Shown: positions 54,921 to 63,360 of the stretch, piece after piece
Layout of the letters: the number at the start of each line of letters is the position of its first letter
Numbering within the stretch: the first letter of the stretch is position 1
NCBI RefSeq assembly: GCF_900231165.1
Contig: NZ_LT960614.1
Coordinates: 4,542,001 to 4,606,000, forward strand
Reading direction: 5' to 3'
From: Hartmannibacter diazotrophicus
Lineage (GTDB): Bacteria; Pseudomonadota; Alphaproteobacteria; Rhizobiales; Pleomorphomonadaceae
DNA: 64,000 nucleotides
Made by a program: the position numbers and the translations under genes
Notes under the pieces: model-generated
Databases searched by the model: none
Told to the model about the DNA's origin: nothing
What the model saw: the letters and a program-made list of their open reading frames with translations, nothing else

Positions 54921-55907
54921 ATGGGCAAACTTCACCTTTCCGTCGCGGTCGGCGACTATGACCGTACCCGTCCCCTCATCGACGGGGATGTCGCCATCGA
55001 CGGTGTTGAGGGCATCTACATGCGGCTGCATCCGGAAGAGATCTTCTTTCGGGCTTTCCGGCATCAGGAATTTCACATCTGCGAACTGTCGCTGAGCTCC
55101 TTCACCGTCCGCACGGCGCGCGGCGACAATCCCTACATCGGCGTGCCGGTGTTTCCCTCGCGGGCCTTCCGGCACACCTCGATCACGGTTCGCAAGGACC
55201 GTGGCATCAACACGCCGGCCGATCTCGCCGGTCGCAGGATCGGCGTTCCGGAATACCAGCTGACGGCCAATGTCTGGGCGCGGGCAATCCTGGCCGAGCA
55301 TGGCCTTTCGCCCGAAAGCGTCGAATGGGTGCGCGGCGGGCTTGAAGAGCCGGGACGAACGGAAAAGATCGCGCTGTCGCTTCCGCCCAGCATCAGGCTC
55401 TCCGATATCCCCGCCGAGGCAACGTTGTCGTCGATGCTGGCGAAGGGCGAGATCGATGGCATCATCGCCCCGCGCATTCCCTCCTGCTTCGACGGTGGAC
55501 GAACGGTCGGCTGGCTTTTCGACGACCCGCGCGCCGCCGCGATGGACTGGTACCGGCGCAGCGGCATCTTCCCGATCATGCATGTGCTGGGCATCAGGCG
55601 CGATCTCGTCGATGACCATCCGTGGCTACCGGCCGCCGTGCAGAAGGCCTTCGTCGCGGCCAAGCGGATGGCCCTGGAGCGGCTGTCCGACACCTCGGCC
55701 ACAAAGGTCACGCTGCCCTTCGTGGAGGACCAGCTGCAGGACGCGATCGCCTTGCTCGGACCCGACTACTGGTCCTATGGTTTTGCCGAAAACCGGCATG
55801 TGCTCGATGCCTTCCTGGACCATCATCATAGCCAGGGCCTTTCGCCACGGCGCGTTCAGGTCGAGGAGCTGTTTCACCCGGCCGCGATGGAGACGGCCCG
55901 GATCTGA
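54921..55907 (+). CDS. 4,5-dihydroxyphthalate decarboxylase-like protein
   Basis: 328 aa without a signal peptide. Matches the Pht5/4,5-dihydroxyphthalate decarboxylase family (periplasmic-binding fold): LSVAVGDYDRTRPLIDG, FRHQEFHICELSLSSFTVRTARGDNPYIGVPVFPSRAFRH in outline, LAGRRIGVPEYQLTANVWARAILAEHGL, GRTEKIALSLPP, GIFPIMHVLGIRRDL, and the terminal NRHVLDAFLDHHHSQGLSPRRVQVEELF. The family decarboxylates 4,5-dihydroxyphthalate to protocatechuate. With LigJ- and LigK-like genes nearby this fits phthalate-type catabolism, though the family also holds proteins of unknown substrate. Confidence 0.85.
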   Translation: MGKLHLSVAVGDYDRTRPLIDGDVAIDGVEGIYMRLHPEEIFFRAFRHQEFHICELSLSSFTVRTARGDNPYIGVPVFPSRAFRHTSITVRKDRGINTPADLAGRRIGVPEYQLTANVWARAILAEHGLSPESVEWVRGGLEEPGRTEKIALSLPPSIRLSDIPAEATLSSMLAKGEIDGIIAPRIPSCFDGGRTVGWLFDDPRAAAMDWYRRSGIFPIMHVLGIRRDLVDDHPWLPAAVQKAFVAAKRMALERLSDTSATKVTLPFVEDQLQDAIALLGPDYWSYGFAENRHVLDAFLDHHHSQGLSPRRVQVEELFHPAAMETARI

Positions 55908-56009
55908 CCTGGGCCGCCAGGACACTATTCGCACACGACCGGGGTGCGAGCCGCTCAAAGGGCATGGGCAGGACGCGGAGCACGCGCCGGCCCAGACTGC
56001 CCGGTGAGC

Positions 56010-56864
56010 CTAGAACGGTACGCTTTCAAGGAACTCCAGAACCCGCGCGTTCGTAGCTTCCTGCGTCTGCGCCGAGACGGGCACGTCCCAATATTGTGCA
56101 TTCGGAATGCATTCTTCCAGAAAACGCGCCGCCGACGTTGCATGGGAGGCGTCAGCGCCCGGCACGATCAGCGTGGGCGTATCGAGGCAGAGCAGGTCTT
56201 CCGGCTCGGCGCCCGGCGCACTGTCGCGATCGAGCAGCGTGCGCGCCATGCCCGCCACGATGATCCGATAGCGATCGACAGGCAGAGACACATAGGCTTC
56301 GGCAAAAGCGGGATCGCGGCGCAGCACCGACACCCAGGGTCCGCCACGCGGATCGGCGCCGAAAGCCTTGTCGCTGCTGCGGGCAAGGTCGACGACCGCA
56401 GCAAGGCCGTTTTCCTGGACATAGCCGAGATGCGTGGCAAAGCGCTGATGGCCGTTGAGCCTGTAGCGTGCACCGCCGACAGGCCAGAAGAGAACCTGGC
56501 CGGCAACCCGTTCGGGATAGGCGGTGGCAAAGGCCGCAACCGCGCTAACCCCCATGCAGCCCCCCATCAGAAGCGCCCGGTCGATCTTCAGGTGATCGAG
56601 GAGCCCCCTGCCCTGCTCGACATAGTGGCGCCAGGTGACGCGCTCGACACGCCCGCCCGACAGGCCCGTCTCCCGGCGATCGAAGGCGATGCAGGTATAG
56701 TGGGCGGGGAGCGTCTCCAGGAAGCGGATCTTGGCATAGATGCCCTGGGTCGACCATTTCTCCACGGTCGCGTCGAATCCCCCCGGCGCATAGAGAAGAA
56801 GCGGCGGACCGGAGCCCGTCACCTCGTAGCGCGTCTCTATCCCGTCGATGACCGTCGTTGCCAT
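56010..56864 (-). CDS. Alpha/beta hydrolase with Cys at the nucleophile position
   Basis: 284 aa, alpha/beta-hydrolase fold: PLLLYAPGGFDATVEKW (oxyanion region), IAFDRRETGLSGGR, and the nucleophile elbow LMGGCMGVSAVAAFA with Cys103 in place of Ser, as in dienelactone-hydrolase-like enzymes. The acid/His candidates are in LDTPTLIVPGADASHATSAARF. ATG 56864 begins the conserved part. It is last in the ADH-RraA-hydrolase set, 63 nt after the RraA-like gene, so it may hydrolyse a lactone or ester in the same pathway. Confidence 0.85.
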   Translation of the reverse strand: MATTVIDGIETRYEVTGSGPPLLLYAPGGFDATVEKWSTQGIYAKIRFLETLPAHYTCIAFDRRETGLSGGRVERVTWRHYVEQGRGLLDHLKIDRALLMGGCMGVSAVAAFATAYPERVAGQVLFWPVGGARYRLNGHQRFATHLGYVQENGLAAVVDLARSSDKAFGADPRGGPWVSVLRRDPAFAEAYVSLPVDRYRIIVAGMARTLLDRDSAPGAEPEDLLCLDTPTLIVPGADASHATSAARFLEECIPNAQYWDVPVSAQTQEATNARVLEFLESVPF

Positions 56865-56927
56865 TGATTGCCTCCACGCGCCGGCGCGCCGGACTGGTGT
56901 TGAGTTTCTTGCGGCCATACAGGCCGA

Positions 56928-57614
56928 TCAGCCTTTTGTGAGATCCTCGCAGCCGAGGCGCTTCAGGCTTTCCTCGACCCAGGTCTTCGGATCGAGGCGG
57001 CCGGCAAGCGTTTCGGCCAGCGCTTTCGCCTCTGCCTCGCTCTTGGCCTTCGCCGCCTTGTAGACGGCCTCGGTCTGCTCGTAGGGCACGCAGAGAACGC
57101 CGTCGTCGTCGCCGAGCAGGAGATCGCCGGGATTGATCACCATGCCGCCGAGCGCGAGCGGCACATTGATCTCACCAGGACCGTCCTTGTAGGGCCCGCG
57201 GTGGTTGACGCCAGCGGCGAAGACGGGGAACGCATTGGCGCGAATCCAGCCCGAATCCCTGACGGCGCCGTTGACGACGACTCCCACGGCACCCTTCTGG
57301 ATCGCATAGGAGATCATCATCTCGCCGATCAGCGAATTGGTGAGGTCGCCTTCCGCATCCACGACAATGACGTCGCCCGGCTCGGCCATAAGGAGCGCCT
57401 TGTGGAGCATCAGATTGTCGCCCGGACGGGTTCGCACCGTCAGGGCGGCGCCGGCCATGGCCCCGCCCGCGTGCATGGGGCGGAGCACCGGCCCGCCCGC
57501 GAACATGCGGGACATGGCATCGCTGCAATTTGCGACGGGAATGTCGCGAAACCGCTCGGCCGTCGCCGTGTCGACCTTGCGGGTGCGTGGCAGAATACGG
57601 AAACCGATGGTCAC
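56928..57614 (-). CDS. RraA-family aldolase (LigK/CHA aldolase-like)
   Basis: 228 aa from GTG 57614, 8 nt after AGGAGC; a longer in-frame frame is not conserved. RraA fold: NCSDAMSRMFAGGPVLRPMH, RTRPGDNLMLHKALLMAEPGDVIVVDAEG in outline, and GVVVNGAVRDSGWIRANAFPVFAAGVNHRGPYKDGPGEINVPLALGG in outline, with the catalytic RD pair. LigK/ProA proteins are about 228 aa and cleave 4-carboxy-4-hydroxy-2-oxoadipate to pyruvate and oxaloacetate; length and context next to a LigJ-like gene support this over the RNase E inhibitor role. Confidence 0.85.
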   Translation of the reverse strand: MTIGFRILPRTRKVDTATAERFRDIPVANCSDAMSRMFAGGPVLRPMHAGGAMAGAALTVRTRPGDNLMLHKALLMAEPGDVIVVDAEGDLTNSLIGEMMISYAIQKGAVGVVVNGAVRDSGWIRANAFPVFAAGVNHRGPYKDGPGEINVPLALGGMVINPGDLLLGDDDGVLCVPYEQTEAVYKAAKAKSEAEAKALAETLAGRLDPKTWVEESLKRLGCEDLTKG

Positions 57615-57648
57615 GTTGATAGCTCCTGCTTGTCGTTGTCGTTCACCG

Positions 57649-58758
57649 TCACATCCACGGCAACAGCGAGGCATGGATCACATCCGGCACGCCCTGCCCG
57701 CCGACCGATCGAATGGCAAGGTCCGCATCCTTGAGGCCGAAACGGTGCGTGGTGACGAGTTCCAGCGGGAACCGCTTCGAAGCGATCTGTTCGAGGGCCA
57801 GTTCGCAGGCCCGGTAGGAATGCCCGCGCGCGCTCTTGATCGTGATCGCCTTGGTGGTGACCCTTTCCAGAGGGAAATTCGGAAACTCCTTCATCTCGCC
57901 CTGGACAAGGATGGTGCCCGCCTTGCGCTTCAGCGCCTCGACGCCGAGCAGGATCGGGATCGTCCCGGCCCCAGCCGTGCAATCGAGCGAAATGTCGACG
58001 CCCTTGCCGGCGGTGATCTCCATGATGCGGGCGAGCGGATCCTCCTTCTGGACGTCGATGACATAGTCGGCGCCAAGCTTCTTGGCGACCTCCATCCGTG
58101 CCGCGTCCTTGGTCGTTCCGGTCACGATGATCAGCGACGCACCGGCCTGCTTGCAGATCACGGTCTGGGACAGTCCCTGCTGGCCGGGTCCCTGGATCAG
58201 GACGGTGGAATTGTAGCCGACGCCGGAATCGAACAACGACCATTCCACGCCGTTGGCCATCGGTGTCACGAGGCCGGCAAGCTCCGGCGTCACGCCCGCC
58301 GGCACATGGTGCACCACCGCGTTCCAGGGCAGGTAGACATATTGCGAGAAGCCGCCCCAAAGATGCGGCGCGCGCTCGGCCGAGGTGTAGCCGTAGCGGA
58401 TCGCATCGGGGTTGTTGCGCCAGTCGGTGTTTTCGCAGTGGCGGTATTCGCCGCGATGGCACCACTGGCACTTTCCGCAGCTGACATAGTGCTCGACGAA
58501 GACGAGATCGCCTTCCTTGAACCCCTTGCGCGCGGTGAACTCGCGTCCAGCCTTGGCAATATAGCCGATGTTCTCGTGGCCCATGATGGTCGGCGCGGTC
58601 CACGGCGGGTTCTTGAAGAGCTTCACGTCCGTGCCGCAGATACCGGCGACCTCCATCTTCAGCAGGGCACCGTCGACCGGCACGTCGGGCATCGGAAATT
58701 CCCGGATTTCCATCTGGCTCGGCCCGACGCGCACCGCCGCGAAAACGCTTTCAACCAT
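57649..58758 (-). CDS. Zinc-dependent alcohol dehydrogenase
   Basis: 369 aa medium-chain dehydrogenase. Catalytic zinc: Cys in VAGICGTDVKLF and GHENIGYIAKAG. Structural zinc: the four Cys in VSCGKCQWCHRGEYRHC. Rossmann motif IQGPGQQGLSQTVICKQAGASLIIVTG. It oxidises an alcohol with NAD(P)+, substrate unknown. ATG 58758 is preceded by GAGGAAGAGGGC. It heads the set ADH-RraA-hydrolase and is divergent from the small 58892 gene. Confidence 0.94.
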   Translation of the reverse strand: MVESVFAAVRVGPSQMEIREFPMPDVPVDGALLKMEVAGICGTDVKLFKNPPWTAPTIMGHENIGYIAKAGREFTARKGFKEGDLVFVEHYVSCGKCQWCHRGEYRHCENTDWRNNPDAIRYGYTSAERAPHLWGGFSQYVYLPWNAVVHHVPAGVTPELAGLVTPMANGVEWSLFDSGVGYNSTVLIQGPGQQGLSQTVICKQAGASLIIVTGTTKDAARMEVAKKLGADYVIDVQKEDPLARIMEITAGKGVDISLDCTAGAGTIPILLGVEALKRKAGTILVQGEMKEFPNFPLERVTTKAITIKSARGHSYRACELALEQIASKRFPLELVTTHRFGLKDADLAIRSVGGQGVPDVIHASLLPWM

Positions 58759-58891
58759 GCCCTCTTCCTCCCAACGAAAATTTCGCGAAAACCCTTGCAG
58801 ATCGGGCTCGTGCGTTTTGACAAGCACCCCGTTCATGCCCACCTTGTGCGTGCGGCAAGACGAAAGCCCCGGTATCGAGGACGGGTATGCG

Positions 58892-59188
58892 ATGATCAGA
58901 GCGGCACGGCGCGACCCCGGACAACGAGATGCGACGACGCGCATCAAGGCCTGGACGCGCGCGCGTTTCGCGCTTGCCGAGAACGATACGGTCTTCGTCA
59001 GCGAAGTGGCCTGCGGCCTGCCCGGCTGCCCGCCGATCGAGACCGTGGTCGCGTTCTGGACGGCGCCGGAAACCCGCCATGCCTACAAGGTCTTCAAGCC
59101 GCTCGCGTCTGTCGAGGAGACCGACCTGCCCCCCGCCTTCATGAAGACCGCGCTCATCGTCGGGCCGGACGATTTCGGCTGTTGCTGA
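58892..59188 (+). CDS. Conserved small protein with Cys-rich C-terminus
   Basis: 98 aa. No signal peptide or membrane segment. A helical N-terminus (TTRIKAWTRARFALAENDTVFVSEVACGLPGCPPIETVVAFW in outline) is followed by a short beta region (HAYKVFKPLASVEETDLPPAFM) and a C-terminal GPDDFGCC. CGLPGC and FGCC give four Cys that could bind metal. I recall similar small proteins across Hyphomicrobiales without an assigned function. It is convergent with ligJ and divergent from adh. Confidence 0.65.
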   Translation: MIRAARRDPGQRDATTRIKAWTRARFALAENDTVFVSEVACGLPGCPPIETVVAFWTAPETRHAYKVFKPLASVEETDLPPAFMKTALIVGPDDFGCC

Positions 59189-59196
59189 TCCGGCAT

Positions 59197-60222
59197 TCAT
59201 GACGCCGTCGCCCTCTTGAGGCGGGCGTCCAGCCCCGGATAGACGCGGCGGGCATTGCCCTCGAAGATCTTGTAGCGATCCGCCTCGCTGAGTGCCGGGA
59301 TGCCGTCAACATAGCGGCGCGTGTCGTCGAAGGCATGGCCGGTTTCTGGATCGATCCCCTTCACCGCGCCAAGCATCTCGGATGCGAAGAGGATGTTGTC
59401 GACCGGGATCACCTTCGCCATCAGCTCCATGCCAGGCAGATGGTAGACGCAAGTGTCGAACCAGACATTGCCGAGCAGGTGATCGGTGAGCAGCGGCTTG
59501 TTCAGCGCCTGCGCGAGACCGCGATAGCGTCCCCAGTGGAACGGGACCGCGCCGCCACCATGGGGAATGACGAAGCGCAGCGCCGGAAAATCGGCGAAGA
59601 GGTTTCCCTGGAGCAACTGCATGAAGGCGGTCGTGTCGGCATTGATGTAGTGAGCGCCGGTGTGATGGAAATTGGGATTGCAGGACGAGGTCACGTGGAT
59701 CATCGCCGGCATGTCGAGTTCGCAAAGCTTCTCGTAGAGCGGATACCAGTGCCGGTCGGTGATCGGCGGATCAGTCCAATAACCCCCGGACGGATCGGGG
59801 TTGACGTTGACCCCGACGAAGCCGAGCGCGGCCAGACGCTCCAGTTCCGGCAGGCAGTTCTTCGGCGAGACGCCGGGAAATTGCGGCAACTGACCGACAG
59901 GGACGAACTTGTCGGGCAAGAGCTCCGCGATCCGATGGATCAGATCGTTGGACAGGCGCGTCCAGACCTTCCCGGTCTCCTCCGTGCCGACATGATGCGC
60001 CATGCCGGCCGCGCGCGGCGAGAAGAGGGCCATGTCGATGCCACGCTCGCCCTGCAGCTTGAGCTGCGGCTGAACGGACTCCAGCAGCATCGCGTCGGTG
60101 ATGCCGAGTTCGGTGGTTGTCGGCCGGCGCATGGGGTCGGCCAAGCCGGCGAGTTGCCGGTCGCGGAACTGATGCAGGGCCTGCGGCTCGGTCGTGTAAT
60201 GGCCGTGGATGTCGATGATCAT
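59197..60222 (-). CDS. ligJ: LigJ-like 4-oxalomesaconate hydratase (amidohydrolase family)
   Basis: 341 aa. Strongly LigJ-like from end to end: MIIDIHGHYTT (metal ligands His6 and His8), DMALFSPRAAGMAHHVG, GFVGVNVNPDPSGGYWTDPPITDRHWYPLYEKLCELDMPAMIHVTSSCNPNFHHTGAHYINADTTAFMQLL in outline, VIPHGGGAVPFHWGRYRGLAQ, VIPVDNILFASEMLGAVKGIDPETGHAFDDTRRYVD in outline, and GNARRVYPGLDARLK. LigJ hydrates 4-oxalomesaconate to 4-carboxy-4-hydroxy-2-oxoadipate, the substrate of the LigK-like aldolase. ATGA overlap with the upstream decarboxylase-like gene. This is the best pathway anchor in the region. Confidence 0.92.
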   Translation of the reverse strand: MIIDIHGHYTTEPQALHQFRDRQLAGLADPMRRPTTTELGITDAMLLESVQPQLKLQGERGIDMALFSPRAAGMAHHVGTEETGKVWTRLSNDLIHRIAELLPDKFVPVGQLPQFPGVSPKNCLPELERLAALGFVGVNVNPDPSGGYWTDPPITDRHWYPLYEKLCELDMPAMIHVTSSCNPNFHHTGAHYINADTTAFMQLLQGNLFADFPALRFVIPHGGGAVPFHWGRYRGLAQALNKPLLTDHLLGNVWFDTCVYHLPGMELMAKVIPVDNILFASEMLGAVKGIDPETGHAFDDTRRYVDGIPALSEADRYKIFEGNARRVYPGLDARLKRATAS

Positions 60223-61109
60223 GACATGCTCCCGGCAGCGACCTGCTCGCTCAGGGGGAAAATCTCACGCAGCGTGTAGCGCTTCGGCGTCAGCCTCTGG
60301 CGATGGGCGAAGTCGAACAGCAGATCCATCGCGGCGGCGTTGGGGGCAAGGCCGTAGGGCAACGCGGCCACGCCCGTCTGCGGGCAGAGCGCACGCGCCT
60401 CCTCGAACATCTTCGCAAGTTCATCGGCAATCCAGGGATAACGATCCAGCAGGTCGTTCCTTACCGAAACGACGTGGTTGACCGGGAAAATGCCCGTTTC
60501 CGCCGACCAGGCCTTCGCCGCGGCTTCCGCGTCCGGAATCACCGGCCTGACGGCTGCCGGATCCACGTCCCGTTCGCCCATGATCGCGACAAGATCACCG
60601 GCATGGAGCAAGTCGCGCAGCCGGCTGCCGGCGGGCGCTCGCTCGCAACCCGGCGGATCGACATACTCGGCCACATGGGCGTCTTCCATCGTGACCCAGG
60701 TGATGCTGTCGAGGTCGACGCCATACTGGGTCGCGAGGATGCCGCGAATCCAGACGCCCGTCGTCTGCGAAAAGGCCCGGACACCAACCCTTCGACCCTC
60801 CAGATCCTTCGGGCCGCGAAGACCGGACGCCGCGAGACAGACGAGATTGGAATGATGCAGCCGTCGCCAGAGCGGGATCGGCAGCGCCGTGATCGGCTTG
60901 CCGAAGTCATGTGCGAGAAGATGCGTCGTCAGCGCCATCTCCGAGACATCGAGATCTCCGCCCCGGACCATATGCCTGAACGCGCCGGGAAGCGGATCGA
61001 ACTCGACGAATTCGAGCGTCAGCCGCGGGGATCGGACGCGCCCGTCCTTCAAGGCAGCGACATGTTCATGCTTGCCGAGAGCGATCCTGATCGTCAGTCG
61101 GTCGTCCAC
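60219..61109 (-). CDS. Diverged 4,5-dihydroxyphthalate decarboxylase-like/SBP-fold protein
   Basis: 296 aa, no signal peptide. Related to the 54921 protein but much diverged: LTIRIALGKHEHVAALKDG, GAFRHMVRGGDLDVSEMALTTHLLAHDFGKPITALPIPLWRRLHHSNLV in outline, LEGRRVGVRAFSQTTGVWIRGILATQYGV, and GIFPVNHVVSVRNDLLDRYPWIADELAKMFEEA. It may be a decarboxylase acting on a different ring acid or a binding protein that has lost activity. It lies upstream of ligJ with ATGA overlap, so both act together. Confidence 0.75.
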   Translation of the reverse strand: MDDRLTIRIALGKHEHVAALKDGRVRSPRLTLEFVEFDPLPGAFRHMVRGGDLDVSEMALTTHLLAHDFGKPITALPIPLWRRLHHSNLVCLAASGLRGPKDLEGRRVGVRAFSQTTGVWIRGILATQYGVDLDSITWVTMEDAHVAEYVDPPGCERAPAGSRLRDLLHAGDLVAIMGERDVDPAAVRPVIPDAEAAAKAWSAETGIFPVNHVVSVRNDLLDRYPWIADELAKMFEEARALCPQTGVAALPYGLAPNAAAMDLLFDFAHRQRLTPKRYTLREIFPLSEQVAAGSMS

Positions 61110-61357
61110 GTTCCAAGGCCTCCGTCGATACGAGCATCGGAGCGCAACGCTCGAAGCGGTTTCGGCAAGATCCGATGCTCAAACAGGGTCTGCGGCCCCG
61201 GTCCAGTCGACGACATGGATGGCGAGGCGACAGGTCTTGCGCGGCGACAGGGCCGCTCGCGCCTGTCGAAAGCAAAGCCGCCGCGGACCTCAAGGTCCAA
61301 TACGGCTTCTCTCTTGGCTCCAGATGAAATCGAACTTCCCCGCGCGCCCGGCGGATG

Positions 61358-61852
61358 TCAGGGCGCAACCATGCGGATAAGCGTGGCAAGACCGGCCGCG
61401 ATCAGGGGCAGCGGCAGGGAGGCGGCGAGCCTCGTTGCGCCGAAGCGCAGGCCCATCAGCGGGATCTCGTACATGATCACCCGATGCATGGCGAAAACCG
61501 ACCAGGCCGTCAGGAGCGTGATCAGCTGAACCTGGCCGGCGCCGGCCTCATTGAGAACGACGACGAGCGGAAAGGAGATCATCGGGCCGGCAGGAATAAC
61601 GCCGCCGACCAGCATGGCGATGATCACGCCGCGAAGCCCGGACTCCGGACCGATCTGTTCGGCAACAAGGCCGCTCGGCACCAGCATGCCGACGAAGCCT
61701 GCCGTCAGCACAGCCACGATGATGCGCGGCATCACCTGCAACGCGCGGATGGTCGCTGCCCGCGTGGTCCTCACGCCTTCGGCAAGGCCGTAGCGCCGGA
61801 AGACCATGTAGCCCAGCACGACGGCACCGACCCAGAGCAGAAGCGTCGCCAT
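61358..61852 (-). CDS. Small permease-like membrane protein (paralogue 1)
   Basis: 164 aa with about four to five hydrophobic segments. Its central signature GGVIPAGPMISFPLVVVLNEAGAGQVQLITLLTAWSVFAMHRVIMYEIPLMG in outline is clearly repeated in the next gene. I cannot assign a named family with confidence; it resembles putative permeases of the YraQ/DUF318 kind in half-length form. The ATG at 61852 overlaps the stop of the upstream paralogue, suggesting a heteromeric complex. Confidence 0.72.
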   Translation of the reverse strand: MATLLLWVGAVVLGYMVFRRYGLAEGVRTTRAATIRALQVMPRIIVAVLTAGFVGMLVPSGLVAEQIGPESGLRGVIIAMLVGGVIPAGPMISFPLVVVLNEAGAGQVQLITLLTAWSVFAMHRVIMYEIPLMGLRFGATRLAASLPLPLIAAGLATLIRMVAP

Positions 61853-62469
61853 CACTGGTCCTCCCGGCCGGGGGAGGCGCCGATCGAATCCGCCGGCGCA
61901 TCGTCCGGATCCCTCGCCCACAACGTCAGCAGCCCCGCAATCAGCGGCAGCGGCAACGAGGCGAGAAAGCGGACGACCGCGAACTCGATGCCCATCAGCG
62001 GCACTTCCCACATGAAAACCCGCTGAAGGCCCATCGTGGTCCAGGCCGTCACATAGGTGACGAGCGCGCCGAGCCCGGTGCCGCCGTTGCGCAGCACGGT
62101 GACGAGCGGAAAGGCCGTCATCGGTCCGCCCGGCGTCGCCGCTCCGGCGAGGGTCGCAATCGCCATGCCCTTGACGCCCGACTGCTTGCCCATGTAGCGG
62201 CCGAGGAAGGCCGGCGGCAACAGCACCTGCACGAAGCCCGCGATCAGCAGGGCCGCGCCAAGCTTGGGAACGAGGAAGGCGATGAGGGACAGGTCTTCGT
62301 GAAAGGAGACCTCAAAGGCCTCGGCGCCGAACTTGAGATACGCCAATGTTCCGGTGACAATCGCCAGACCGGCGAAGATGAAGAAGGACTGATCGAAGGC
62401 CTCCTTCCAGGAGAAGGATTTGCCCGACTTGCGCGACATCTTCGAATCGGGTGGCGACGCTTTGTTCAT
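61852..62469 (-). CDS. Small permease-like membrane protein (paralogue 2)
   Basis: 205 aa. A Lys/Ser-rich cytoplasmic start (SKMSRKSGKSFSWKEAFDQ) leads to about five membrane segments with GAATPGGPMTAFPLVTVLRNGGTGLGALVTYVTAWTTMGLQRVFMWEVPLMG in outline, ending FLASLPLPLIAGLLTLWARD. It aligns with paralogue 1 over about 110 residues. Its start overlaps the stop of the upstream dehydrogenase gene. Together the pair could form a transporter for the pathway acid. Function not assigned. Confidence 0.72.
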   Translation of the reverse strand: MNKASPPDSKMSRKSGKSFSWKEAFDQSFFIFAGLAIVTGTLAYLKFGAEAFEVSFHEDLSLIAFLVPKLGAALLIAGFVQVLLPPAFLGRYMGKQSGVKGMAIATLAGAATPGGPMTAFPLVTVLRNGGTGLGALVTYVTAWTTMGLQRVFMWEVPLMGIEFAVVRFLASLPLPLIAGLLTLWARDPDDAPADSIGASPGREDQ

Positions 62470-63326
62470 CCAAGACCGCCTTCCGCAGGCTGAAGCGGGC
62501 GCACGCTCCGGCCCAGGTAATTGACTTCGTCGCCATAGAGCAGCGCCTTGACGTCGGCAGCGCTCAATGTCTTGACGAGCTGGTCGACCTGGCCGGCAAG
62601 CGGCAGCATGAGGCCGAGCTGCTGGGCCATGTCCATCGTGATGTCCATGTCCTTTTCCTGCCAGGTGAAGCGGGTCGTGTCCCAGCGGCGCAGCGTGCCG
62701 TTGGTGCCGGGGCAGTCGAGCAGCACCTCGCGCATGCGCTGACCGTCCAGCCCATAGCGCTTGGCGATCAGCAGCGTTTCGAAATTGCCGACGCAATGGA
62801 TCCAGTGCAGGAGATTGTTGCAGGCCTTGGCCACCTGCCCGGCGCCGACCGGCCCGACGCGCACGACGTCGCGGCTGTAGCTCATGAGGACGGGCCGGAC
62901 GGCATCGATGTCGTCCTCGGCCCCGCCGCATAGCGAGAGAAGCGTGCCTTCCCGAGCCCCCGTCGCGCCGTAGACCACCGGTGCATCGACGAGACGAAGA
63001 CCCCTGCCGGCGAGACGGCCTGCAAGGTCACGCACTGTCTCCGGCCGCACGGTGGCAGCCACGACGATGACCGTTCCCGTCTTCGCAGCGCCGGCGAGCG
63101 TCTCGCAGACCTCTTCCACCTGTGCATCCGTCGCAACGGCAAGGATGAAGAGGCCGCCATCGTCGGCCATGTCCTGAAGATAGTCGCCGGTCGGCATACC
63201 GCGTTCGCGTGCGAGGGCCATGCGTTCGTCGCTGACGTCGAAGACGGCGACATCGAATCCCCTGGCTTGAATGTGCCCGGCCATGGCGAGCCCCATTTCT
63301 CCGGCTCCGACAACAACTGTCCGCAT
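62466..63326 (-). CDS. Beta-hydroxyacid dehydrogenase (3-hydroxyisobutyrate dehydrogenase-like)
   Basis: 286 aa. Rossmann motif VVVGAGEMGLAMAGHI (residues 4-19), LFILAVATDAQVEEVC, the substrate-binding region VDAPVVYGATGAREGTLLSLCGG, VGPVGAGQVAKACNNLLHWI with the catalytic Lys, and a helical C-domain. It oxidises a hydroxyacid with NAD(P)+. ATG 63326 is chosen because the upstream residues are not conserved. It starts 34 nt after the ThDP enzyme gene, in a four-gene set with the membrane pair. Confidence 0.9.
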   Translation of the reverse strand: MRTVVVGAGEMGLAMAGHIQARGFDVAVFDVSDERMALARERGMPTGDYLQDMADDGGLFILAVATDAQVEEVCETLAGAAKTGTVIVVAATVRPETVRDLAGRLAGRGLRLVDAPVVYGATGAREGTLLSLCGGAEDDIDAVRPVLMSYSRDVVRVGPVGAGQVAKACNNLLHWIHCVGNFETLLIAKRYGLDGQRMREVLLDCPGTNGTLRRWDTTRFTWQEKDMDITMDMAQQLGLMLPLAGQVDQLVKTLSAADVKALLYGDEVNYLGRSVRPLQPAEGGLG

Positions 63327-63360
63327 CACTGTCCCCCGTTTCCGCGGCCTCTCATCCGGA

